A stretch of 9,541 bases of DNA, from assembly GCA_001784535.1 (NCBI GenBank), contig MFRJ01000114.1:1-9541 (forward strand). Reading direction: 5' to 3'. This DNA comes from Candidatus Melainabacteria bacterium GWA2_34_9. Its GTDB lineage: Bacteria; Cyanobacteriota; Vampirovibrionia; Gastranaerophilales; UBA9971. The stretch's first letter is position 1. Each line of letters opens with the position of its first letter. The position numbers and the translations under genes were made by a program. The notes beneath the pieces were generated by a model. It was not told the DNA's origin. It was given only the letters and a program-made list of their open reading frames with translations, and did not search any database. Positions 1 to 5,794 of the stretch are shown piece after piece.

Positions 1-692
1 AACTAAATGTTAACCCTGAAAAGATTATTTCTGTGGCTGAAGTTCTTGATTCACTCGATGAATCTTACATCTTCAAACAGTTTAACCAAAAAATTCATCA
101 AATTTATCAATGCACAGAAGGTTTTTTAGCCTCAACATGCCAGTATGGGACTTTGCATATTAACGAAGATATGGTTGTTATTCAAAAAGAATATCTTGAT
201 AAAGATTTAGGGAAATTTATTCCGATAATAACCGATTTTTCGAGGACTACTCAGCCAATAATTAGATATCGACTCAATGATATTTTGACAGAAAAAAAAG
301 AACCCTGCCTTTGCGGATCTGTTTTTACTGCCATTGAAAAGATAGAAGGCAGATGTGACGATATTTTTTATTTACCTGCTATCGAGGGAGAGAAGTTAAT
401 TCCTGTTTTTCCTGATTTTATATGCAGGGCAATTATATATTCTTCGCCGGAAATTGAAGAATATATGGCTATTCAGCATAGTTTTGACTTAACAGAAATA
501 TTTTTAAAATCATCCTGCGAAGATAAAAACAATTTAAGCAATCTCGTAGAAAAATCCCTGAAAGAGCTTTTTGAAAAACTGAACTGCAAAGCCCCTGAAC
601 TCAAAATCAATTACAATTATGATAAGCTTGAAAAACCCTGTGATAAAAAACTTAAACGTGTTAAGAGAGTTTTTAATATTGAAGGGGAATAA
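1..692 (+). CDS. PaaK/CapK-like adenylate-forming enzyme, C-terminal part (5' end outside window)
   Basis: This is the C-terminal part of an ATP-dependent carboxylate-activating (AMP-ligase) enzyme related to phenylacetate-CoA ligase and the CapK/coenzyme F390 synthetase group. The frame is open to the window edge. A GTG at 33 could be mistaken for a start, but the residues before it (LNVNPEKIIS) read as continuous protein, so the gene is partial. Visible family marks are YQCTEGFLA near 105-131 (the Y-x-TE adenylation motif), RYRLND at 267-284, a CLC pair at 305-313, and EGRCDD at 348-365, the usual hinge and ATP-contacting region. The last ~100 residues form the small C-terminal domain. The acid it activates cannot be read from the sequence. 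The stop overlaps the next start (TAATG), so the two genes are probably translationally coupled. The enzyme superfamily is well supported; the exact function is unknown. Confidence 0.8.
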   Translation, partial: LNVNPEKIISVAEVLDSLDESYIFKQFNQKIHQIYQCTEGFLASTCQYGTLHINEDMVVIQKEYLDKDLGKFIPIITDFSRTTQPIIRYRLNDILTEKKEPCLCGSVFTAIEKIEGRCDDIFYLPAIEGEKLIPVFPDFICRAIIYSSPEIEEYMAIQHSFDLTEIFLKSSCEDKNNLSNLVEKSLKELFEKLNCKAPELKINYNYDKLEKPCDKKLKRVKRVFNIEGE

Positions 693-1843
693 TGCAAGAC
701 AGTTTTAACATAAAGCTTTATGATTCTTCTGATACAGATTTTTTGGATTGGATTGATTCCAAAGACGGTCAATATGCAAAAAATTTCTTGCTTCCAATGA
801 TAAAGAACGGCACTTCTGCTTACATAAATAATGTTAAAACCCGTTTGATGCTTTTAAAAATTGACGACTTAATTATTCCGATAACCATTAATGATGCGGA
901 ATACGAAAACTCTTATGTCTGTTCTCCTTATACCCATTATATTTCTTATGCCGTTGAAGAATTAAAAACTATAAAAAAACCTTTTATTGAATTAATATTG
1001 GCTTATCTTATCAGGTTATTAGGTATAGTATTTAAATTCGGCAAAATAAATAAAACCGTTCACATAAATAATTGGCTTTTGTCGACTAATTTATACTCGA
1101 CAATCTCGCATAAGCAAATAGAAAAAATAACCGAATTTTTAATTCAAAGATTTCCCGAACATTCTTTAATATTCAGGTCTGTAAACAACTATACAGATAA
1201 AGAATTTTTAAATAAATTTCAGGAAAATAAGTATCAGCTTATTCCGAGCAGACAAATATATTTTTTAAACAAAAACTTGATAAAAGGAAAAGCTAAGTGG
1301 CTGATAAAAAAAGATTTTAAGCTTCAGGAAAAAAGCGGCTATGAATTATTAGAAAACAAAGACCTTTCTAATGAAGATATTCCGAGGATTAAAGACCTTT
1401 ATGACAACTTATATTTATCTAAATATTCTTATTTAAATCCACAGTTCAATGAAAACTTTATAGATTTAGCCTTAAAAAATAAAATTTTGAATATAAGAGC
1501 CTTTAAAAAAGCCGGCAAAATTGACGCCGTTTTAGGATATTTTTCCCGAAACGGAATTATGACAACTCCTTTGTTCGGGTATGACACAAGTTTGCTCATG
1601 GAAACCGGCTTATACAGAATGCTTTCTGCTCAATTGATAAAGGAATCAGGAAAATCGAATTTGATTTTAAATCAAAGTTCCGGAGCTGCATCATTTAAAC
1701 GGTGTCGTGCATCAGAAGCACAGATTGAATATAGTGCTGTTTATTGCCGACATTTAACTTTATATCGAAGAATTATCTGGAGCATTCTTGAATTTACTCT
1801 TAATAAAATTGGCTTGAACTTACTAAAGAAATACAAATTATAA
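692..1843 (+). CDS. GNAT/FemAB-like acyltransferase domain protein
   Basis: This is a 383-residue soluble protein. The C-terminal half (about residues 225-352) resembles the GNAT/FemAB-like acyltransferase fold: a helical stretch, then strand-like segments around IRAFKKAGKIDAVLGYF and GIMTTPLFGYD, then a helix at ETGLYRMLSAQLIKE. It ends in the block LNQSSGAASFKRCRA, which resembles the conserved Gly/Phe/Lys segment of FemAB-type enzymes. The N-terminal ~200 residues have no motif I recognise; residues 100-116 are hydrophobic but look buried rather than membrane-spanning. The start ATG overlaps the upstream stop, and a GGGG run lies 4 bases before it as a ribosome site. Pairing with an adenylate-forming enzyme suggests that one activates an acid and the other transfers it or a derived acyl group. 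That is inference, and the substrate is unknown. Confidence 0.6.
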   Translation: MQDSFNIKLYDSSDTDFLDWIDSKDGQYAKNFLLPMIKNGTSAYINNVKTRLMLLKIDDLIIPITINDAEYENSYVCSPYTHYISYAVEELKTIKKPFIELILAYLIRLLGIVFKFGKINKTVHINNWLLSTNLYSTISHKQIEKITEFLIQRFPEHSLIFRSVNNYTDKEFLNKFQENKYQLIPSRQIYFLNKNLIKGKAKWLIKKDFKLQEKSGYELLENKDLSNEDIPRIKDLYDNLYLSKYSYLNPQFNENFIDLALKNKILNIRAFKKAGKIDAVLGYFSRNGIMTTPLFGYDTSLLMETGLYRMLSAQLIKESGKSNLILNQSSGAASFKRCRASEAQIEYSAVYCRHLTLYRRIIWSILEFTLNKIGLNLLKKYKL

Positions 1844-1883
1844 TCCTTTATTTTTCTCATTTAAAGCTGTTTTTTGTAAAAAA

Positions 1884-2027
1884 TTTTCCTGTTAAGCTAA
1901 AATAATTCCCTGTAATTTTTTTAGGGAATTTAGGGTTAAAAGCCGCACTGCATTGGCAGAAAAAATTCAAATAAAGGCAATATTTTACAAATTTCCCTGT
2001 AAATTCCCTGTTATCAGGGAATTTATA
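1884..2027. repeat. Cluster of TTCCCTGT motifs arranged as inverted repeats
   Basis: Copies of an (A)ATTCCCTG(T) word occur in both orientations: forward at 1904-1915, 1991-2000 and 2001-2010, and reverse at 1923-1930 and 2015-2024. Weaker copies lie near 1884-1893 and 1930-1939. They pair as hairpins. The first is 1904-1911 with 1923-1930 (8 bp, 11-nt loop). The second is 1998-2010 with 2015-2027 (13 bp including one G-T pair, loop TTAT). A small CTGC/GCAG hairpin at 1948-1959 sits between them. A minus-strand reading frame across the region (1857-2084) looks like a by-product of the repeats rather than a gene: it has no ribosome site and is low in complexity. The element could be a mobile-element remnant, a recombination site or a structured RNA. 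Confidence 0.7.
1998..2027. repeat. Strong hairpin, 13-bp stem with TTAT loop
   Basis: The left arm 1998-2010 pairs with the right arm 2015-2027. Eleven consecutive perfect pairs lie next to the four-base loop, followed by one G-T and one T-A pair. A stem of this length is unlikely by chance even in AT-rich DNA, because its core is CCCTG/CAGGG. No T-run follows directly on either strand, so it is not a typical intrinsic terminator, although it could still slow or stop transcription leaving the 692-1843 gene. Confidence 0.65.
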
Positions 2028-2093
2028 ATAAAATAAAAAGGAGAAGAATGCTGTCGAAACTACAATATCCATTCTTTTATTCACAAGGCTTTC

Positions 2094-2124
2094 GGCTTTT
2101 TAGCAGAAGGCTTTTTTAGTGCAA
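2094..2124 (+). repeat. Two-copy imperfect tandem repeat
   Basis: GGCTTTTTAGCAGAA at 2094-2108 is followed directly by a second copy, GGCTTTTTTAGTGCAA, at 2109-2124, which has one extra T and small changes. There are only two copies, so it may be slippage or a remnant. I see no hairpin that would make it a terminator. Confidence 0.35.
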
Positions 2125-2241
2125 AAATGCCACTTTGTTGCAAGTTACATAAAATATAGTATGCCTTGGTTTTTCAGTACATATTAAAAAACTAAAAACT
2201 AATCAACCGGCTTATGTAAAATTTATTAAACAATTTTAAAA

Positions 2242-2247
2242 TATGAT
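2242..2247 (+). promoter_or_regulatory. Possible -10 box for the exosortase gene unit
   Basis: TATGAT matches TATAAT at five of six positions. It would place a transcript start near 2254, about 20 bases before the chosen ATG at 2274. No good -35 box lies 16-18 bases upstream, so this is a weak call in AT-rich DNA. Between 2125 and 2241 I see no other convincing signal. Confidence 0.25.
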
Positions 2248-2260
2248 TTTATGAAGATAT

Positions 2261-2265
2261 GGGGA
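2261..2265 (+). promoter_or_regulatory. Ribosome binding site deciding the PEP-CTERM gene start
   Basis: GGGGA lies 8 bases before the ATG at 2274. The earlier in-frame ATG at 2259 has only a GAAG two bases away, which is too close to work well. The site therefore favours 2274 as the start. Confidence 0.6.
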
Positions 2266-2273
2266 AATGCAAG

Positions 2274-2951
2274 ATGAATCCTATACTTAGGTCATTGCAA
2301 ATTTTGTTAAAAAAATTTGTGAATAATATATTTTCATTATCATTTGTTTTGTTGAAAATTTCTACAATCCGTATATTTTTGATATTGTTGATTTTTTTAG
2401 GTATATTGTTGGCTTTTGTATCCAAGCATCAAAAACCACAAAAAACAGATGCCACATTTTTTTCTAATAACATCAATAGAGAAATTTATAATAATAAAGG
2501 AATTTCAAAAGTTGATGATTCTAATAAATTATTAAAACTAAACCTTGATACTTATGCTGACAAAAGAACAGATTCTTCTCTTAAAAAATTTATTTCTGAA
2601 AGTAAAATCAAATCAAAGGTTACAGGAAAAGCAGCTAATTTAAATAATTTTGCTGATAAAATTTTATTTTCTGAAAATAATAATCATTCTTTAAATCTAC
2701 CAAAATATAATAATTTAGGCGTTGACAATAATGGTATCCCTAATGTAATAGACCCTATGGCTACTGGATATGCAACCCCGGTAACATACAATCAGCCTTT
2801 AAATATTTATTTTCCGCCGCCAATAGTAGTTGTATCTCATACCACCACAGCATCATCTTCGCCAAGCTCTGTTCCTATTCCGGAACCATCTTCAACAATT
2901 TTGGGTTTAATGGGATTAAGCGGAATATGGGGATTAAGGAAAAAATTATGA
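2274..2951 (+). CDS. PEP-CTERM protein, likely exosortase substrate
   Basis: This is a 225-residue protein carrying a C-terminal PEP-CTERM sorting signal: PEP at residues 203-205, a hydrophobic helix at about 207-221 (STILGLMGLSGIWGL), then the basic tail RKKL. Exosortases recognise this tripartite signal and process it at the membrane. The N-terminus is not a compact signal peptide. About 30 residues with scattered lysines precede a strong membrane helix at about 31-49 (IRIFLILLIFLGILLAF). The middle (50-160) is Asn/Ser/Lys-rich, low in complexity and probably unstructured. A proline- and Ser/Thr-rich stretch (180-200) precedes the signal and could carry glycans. No enzymatic domain is seen. 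An upstream in-frame ATG at 2259 is possible, but the ribosome site favours 2274. The stop overlaps the next gene's start. Position at the head of the exosortase unit suggests a dedicated substrate (inference). Confidence 0.85.
   Translation: MNPILRSLQILLKKFVNNIFSLSFVLLKISTIRIFLILLIFLGILLAFVSKHQKPQKTDATFFSNNINREIYNNKGISKVDDSNKLLKLNLDTYADKRTDSSLKKFISESKIKSKVTGKAANLNNFADKILFSENNNHSLNLPKYNNLGVDNNGIPNVIDPMATGYATPVTYNQPLNIYFPPPIVVVSHTTTASSSPSSVPIPEPSSTILGLMGLSGIWGLRKKL
2936..2940 (+). promoter_or_regulatory. Ribosome binding site deciding the sugar transferase start
   Basis: AAGGA lies 7 bases before the ATG at 2948 and inside the end of the PEP-CTERM gene. It supports the ATGA-overlap start over the in-frame ATG at 2927, which has no comparable site. 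Confidence 0.6.
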
Positions 2952-3694
2952 ATATAGTTCAGAACTTAAATACTAGTACTATTTCACCTGAAACAAACAA
3001 CTTTTCAGAAAATAATCATCACCAAAATGATATATACAACAAAGCTCCTTTTCGAATTTTTAAAAATCTTGATTCTTCAAATAAAAAACCTTTTCAATAT
3101 TTTGTTAAAAGATTTATCGAGATAAATGGAACTCTTTTGGGTTTGTTTGTTATTTCTCCATTGCTTATTACTATCGCTATCGCAATAAAATTTGATTCCA
3201 AAGGGGCTGTTTTTTTTAAGCAAAAAAGAGTAGGAAAACATGGTAAAGAATTTTTTATCTATAAATTTAGGAGCATGGAAACAAATGCTGAAGAAAAATT
3301 TGAAGAATTAAAAAAATATAATCAAACAAACGAATTAATGTTTAAAATGTTTGACGACCCGAGAATAACAAAATTAGGCAAATTTCTCAGAAAATACAGT
3401 CTCGATGAGCTTCCGCAATTATTTAACGTTCTTAAAGGGGAAATGAGTCTTGTCGGTTTCAGGCCGCCTTTGCCTTCTGAGGTTGCAATGTATGAAAGTC
3501 GCCATTATTTAAGATTTGCCACGCTACCGGGATTAACGGGTCCATGGCAGATCAGCGGAAGATCAAATATCAAAAATTTTGATAAAGTTATAAATCTTGA
3601 ATATGAATATGTTAAAAACTGGTCTTTATTCCGGGACATCAAAATCCTGTTCAAAACCATTCCTGTTGTGTTATTAGGAAAAGATGCCGCTTAA
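2948..3694 (+). CDS. Bacterial sugar transferase (undecaprenyl-phosphate phosphoglycosyl transferase)
   Basis: This is a 248-residue monotopic phosphoglycosyl transferase of the PglC / WcaJ C-terminal family. Such enzymes move a sugar phosphate from a nucleotide sugar onto undecaprenyl phosphate at the inner membrane, starting a lipid-linked glycan. The hydrophobic re-entrant helix is at about 61-80 with the usual internal Ser-Pro. KFRSM is at 106-110, SLDELPQLFNVLKGEMS at 141-157 holds the catalytic Asp143-Glu144 pair, and PGLTGPWQISGR is at 184-195. The usual VGPRP reads VGFRPP here (159-164). The first ~45 residues are Asn/Ser-rich and poorly conserved. There is no N-terminal multi-helix CoA-binding-like domain, so this is the short form. 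The start at 2948 overlaps the upstream stop (ATGA) and has AAGGA at 2936-2940. An in-frame ATG at 2927 is less likely. The sugar specificity is unknown. Confidence 0.92.
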   Translation: MNIVQNLNTSTISPETNNFSENNHHQNDIYNKAPFRIFKNLDSSNKKPFQYFVKRFIEINGTLLGLFVISPLLITIAIAIKFDSKGAVFFKQKRVGKHGKEFFIYKFRSMETNAEEKFEELKKYNQTNELMFKMFDDPRITKLGKFLRKYSLDELPQLFNVLKGEMSLVGFRPPLPSEVAMYESRHYLRFATLPGLTGPWQISGRSNIKNFDKVINLEYEYVKNWSLFRDIKILFKTIPVVLLGKDAA

Positions 3695-3718
3695 TTTATT
3701 TTAAAGAGGTAAATTATT

Positions 3719-4339
3719 ATGAAATTAAAAGACATTTCAATTATTTTAATGACTTTGGGTTTTGCTACTATTGTAAGCTCGTTTTTAGATTTTTATACTT
3801 ACATGTACCCTGTTGCAATAAAAAACCCTGAATGGGTGTTTGATGTTTCCCAGCGAATAGCAGATACAACATTACTCCCTGTATTAGGTATTTTGATTTT
3901 TTTATTAGGATTGAATTTCTCAAATTTCAGACGCAATAAAATAATCACTACTTCAGCAAAAGTTGTTTTTGGCTCTTTGTGTGTTTTATTCTTTTCTTTC
4001 CTTTCTCTTAATACAATTTTGTATGGCATATCAATGAAATCTGTACAGAATACTAAAATACAAGCGTTAAAAGCAGAAAATAACAACTCAAAAGAAAGAA
4101 TAAATACTGTTTATAATCAGAATAAAAAAGATATTCCTGTTGAAGAATATAATATTGCAATGAAACAACTTAATGATAATCTTATTTATCAAATAAATTA
4201 TTTAAATCTAATACATACAAAAATAAATATAAAAACACTATTGACCTTACTTTTATTCTCTTTTGTGTATTTAATTGCTGCAATTAAAATATTTTCTTTA
4301 GATAAATTACTTCAAAAAAGACGTACTTTGCTCAGATGA
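3719..4339 (+). CDS. HpsJ-like membrane protein associated with exosortase
   Basis: This is a 206-residue membrane protein with about four helices: 5-24, 52-67, 79-102 and 172-193. The segment YMYPVAIKNPEW (28-39) followed by a hydrophobic PVLGILIFLLGL (54-65) resembles the hallmark of HpsJ-family proteins. Those are known from cyanobacterial hormogonium polysaccharide loci and from some cyanobacterial exosortase loci. Residues 105-165, between the third and fourth helices, are Lys/Glu/Asn-rich and probably form a coiled or helical hairpin outside the membrane. No catalytic residues are evident, so a structural or scaffold role in the export or sorting complex is likely (inference). It has a good ribosome site (AGAGGT, 8 bases before the start), lies 24 bases after the sugar transferase, and overlaps the exosortase start by an ATGA. 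The family call rests on remembered sequence features and should be tested by profile search. Confidence 0.65.
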   Translation: MKLKDISIILMTLGFATIVSSFLDFYTYMYPVAIKNPEWVFDVSQRIADTTLLPVLGILIFLLGLNFSNFRRNKIITTSAKVVFGSLCVLFFSFLSLNTILYGISMKSVQNTKIQALKAENNNSKERINTVYNQNKKDIPVEEYNIAMKQLNDNLIYQINYLNLIHTKINIKTLLTLLLFSFVYLIAAIKIFSLDKLLQKRRTLLR

Positions 4340-5172
4340 ATAAATTTAAGTTTAAATTTGATTTTATTGTTCTTTTTGCTTTATGTCTTTTGTATCTTAA
4401 ATACATTCCAATCTGGACAAATGAATGGTTTAATTTTGATTCTTTTTATTCGTTTTTTCCTTTTTTGATTATTTTCGGGTTTCAATTTTTCAAAAAGAAA
4501 GCGAAAAAACTTAAAAAAACTGAAAAAAATCCAACAAATTGGGGGTTACTGCCCTTAATAACTGGGGTTTTAATCTATTACACAGGAATCAAAGCGGATA
4601 TAGATTTACTAATCGGTCTGTCCTTGCCTTTATTTCTTTCGGGAACGGTTTTATTTCTTTACGGAAAAAGAACTTTTATGATTGTTATGCCTGTAATTAT
4701 TCTTTTTTCTTTATCACTCCCGATTATTCCTATTTTTAGACTTACAACTCCATTACAAATTTTTCTGGCAGATGTAGCTGCCCAAATACTCCATTTTTTA
4801 AACATAAACGCTTACGCTCTAGGCTCTAATATATTTATAGATAAATATCAGGTCACTATTGAAGCCGGATGTACTGGAGTTAAATCACTTTCTTCTTTGT
4901 TGATAGTGAATTTTTTGTTATTTTATTTTAAAAATATTTCCGTACTTAAAAAGTTTTTAATTGTTTTATTTTCATTCGCAATTTCTTTTGTTGGCAATAT
5001 TATAAGAATTTTATTAATTAATTTTTATATTATTTACAACGGTATTAAAGATTCTGAAGCTTTTCATTACAACAGCGGACTTGGTATTTTTGTAATATCT
5101 TTATTAATTATTTTAGTTATAAATGAATTTATTGAGGAAGACAAAATTGTTGAGGAATATAAAATTGCTTAA
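4336..5172 (+). CDS. Exosortase (cyanobacterial-type transpeptidase/protease)
   Basis: This 278-residue polytopic membrane protein has about eight hydrophobic segments from residue 8 to 263. Exosortases process PEP-CTERM proteins at the outer face of the cytoplasmic membrane. The catalytic set is present: Cys179 in IEAGCTGVKSL, Arg224 in GNIIRIL, and His244 in FHYNSGLG. The N-terminal region has the aromatic- and Trp-containing loop typical of the family (W27, W31) followed by a Lys-rich cytoplasmic loop (53-64). The motif after the Cys has Lys where many exosortases have Arg. The length fits the family core, without the long C-terminal EpsI-type fusion found in some members; that partner is encoded separately downstream. 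The start overlaps the HpsJ-like stop (ATGA) and has no clear ribosome site, so translation is probably coupled. The likely substrate is encoded three genes upstream. Confidence 0.93.
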   Translation: MNKFKFKFDFIVLFALCLLYLKYIPIWTNEWFNFDSFYSFFPFLIIFGFQFFKKKAKKLKKTEKNPTNWGLLPLITGVLIYYTGIKADIDLLIGLSLPLFLSGTVLFLYGKRTFMIVMPVIILFSLSLPIIPIFRLTTPLQIFLADVAAQILHFLNINAYALGSNIFIDKYQVTIEAGCTGVKSLSSLLIVNFLLFYFKNISVLKKFLIVLFSFAISFVGNIIRILLINFYIIYNGIKDSEAFHYNSGLGIFVISLLIILVINEFIEEDKIVEEYKIA

Positions 5173-5794
5173 TAGACAAATAATTATTATTTTAATCTTC
5201 ATTTTTGCTTTTATAATTGCAAATGCTGATTTTACAAAAAACACCACAAATAGCTTTTCAGGAAAACCACCTTTCCTCCTTCCGCAAAATATTAACGGCT
5301 GGGTTGGACAAAACCTTAAAATTGCAGAGAAAAGCCATATTTTTGAGATAATGTCACCGAAAGACCTTATTTTAAGGATTTATAAAAAATCAAACTTTGA
5401 TGATGAAATTAATTTAGCTCTTGTATTAGCTGATAATAAAAAAAAGATTCATGACCCTCAAATTTGTTATAAATTGCAAGGTTTTAAGTTTATAGACACA
5501 AAAAAGATAAAACTTGCGCCTGATTTGCCTGTGAATTTTATAAAGACAAAAAGGAAAAATAAAGAATATTTATTTATATACTGGTATACAGATTTGAATA
5601 ATAATTTTGCAACCAGAACAGAATTTTGGAGTGAAATCATCTTTAAAAAACTAACAGGCAAGCCTATCAAAACTTATGGAATAGTGATTTTATATACACC
5701 TGTGGAAAATACAGAGAATTTAAAAAAATTCGCCCTGAAAGTTAATAAAATTCTCTTCAATCAAAGTGGTAATAATTATAATGATAAAAGATAA
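5123..5794 (+). CDS. EpsI-family exosortase partner protein (DUF3485)
   Basis: This protein of up to 223 residues has one N-terminal hydrophobic segment (about 20-35), placing the rest outside the cytoplasmic membrane. It is recognised as EpsI/DUF3485-type by the block IHDPQICYKLQGF (109-121), which carries the family's His-x-Pro-x-x-Cys-Tyr signature, and by the later aromatic block FIYWYTD (151-157). EpsI proteins accompany exosortases, often as a fused C-terminal domain; their exact biochemical role is not settled. The start is uncertain. ATG at 5123 overlaps the exosortase by 50 bases and lacks a ribosome site. TTG at 5165 has GAGGAA 7 bases upstream, overlaps by only 8 bases, and gives a compact signal-like N-terminus (MLNRQIIIILIF). 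I report the longer form but consider the shorter one at least as likely. The 3' end overlaps an opposing gene by 75 bases. Confidence 0.85.
   Translation: MNLLRKTKLLRNIKLLNRQIIIILIFIFAFIIANADFTKNTTNSFSGKPPFLLPQNINGWVGQNLKIAEKSHIFEIMSPKDLILRIYKKSNFDDEINLALVLADNKKKIHDPQICYKLQGFKFIDTKKIKLAPDLPVNFIKTKRKNKEYLFIYWYTDLNNNFATRTEFWSEIIFKKLTGKPIKTYGIVILYTPVENTENLKKFALKVNKILFNQSGNNYNDKR
5152..5157 (+). promoter_or_regulatory. Ribosome binding site supporting a TTG start of the EpsI gene
   Basis: GAGGAA ends 7 bases before an in-frame TTG at 5165. It is a better match than anything near the ATG at 5123. If used, the protein is 14 residues shorter and overlaps the exosortase gene by only 8 bases. Confidence 0.45.

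Noticed and set aside
1884..2027. CRISPR array
   Set aside because: The repeated words are short, face both directions and have irregular spacing. There are no uniform repeats with unique spacers and no cas genes.
1857..2084. Minus-strand 75-residue reading frame
   Set aside because: It spans the hairpin repeat cluster, and its peptide (repeated TGKF/TGNY words) simply reads the repeated DNA words. There is no ribosome site or domain.
2126..2143. Sigma-54-like promoter (TGCCAC...TTGCAA) ahead of the exosortase unit
   Set aside because: This was attractive because some PEP-CTERM genes are sigma-54 controlled. However, the essential GG is GC and the spacing is one base short.
3799..4086. Minus-strand 95-residue reading frame
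   Set aside because: It lies wholly antisense within the HpsJ-like gene, which has a good ribosome site and family-like features.
4539..4739. Plus-strand 66-residue reading frame
   Set aside because: It is an out-of-frame shadow inside the exosortase gene, with no start signals.
5467..5670. Minus-strand 67-residue reading frame
   Set aside because: It is antisense to the conserved core of the EpsI gene.
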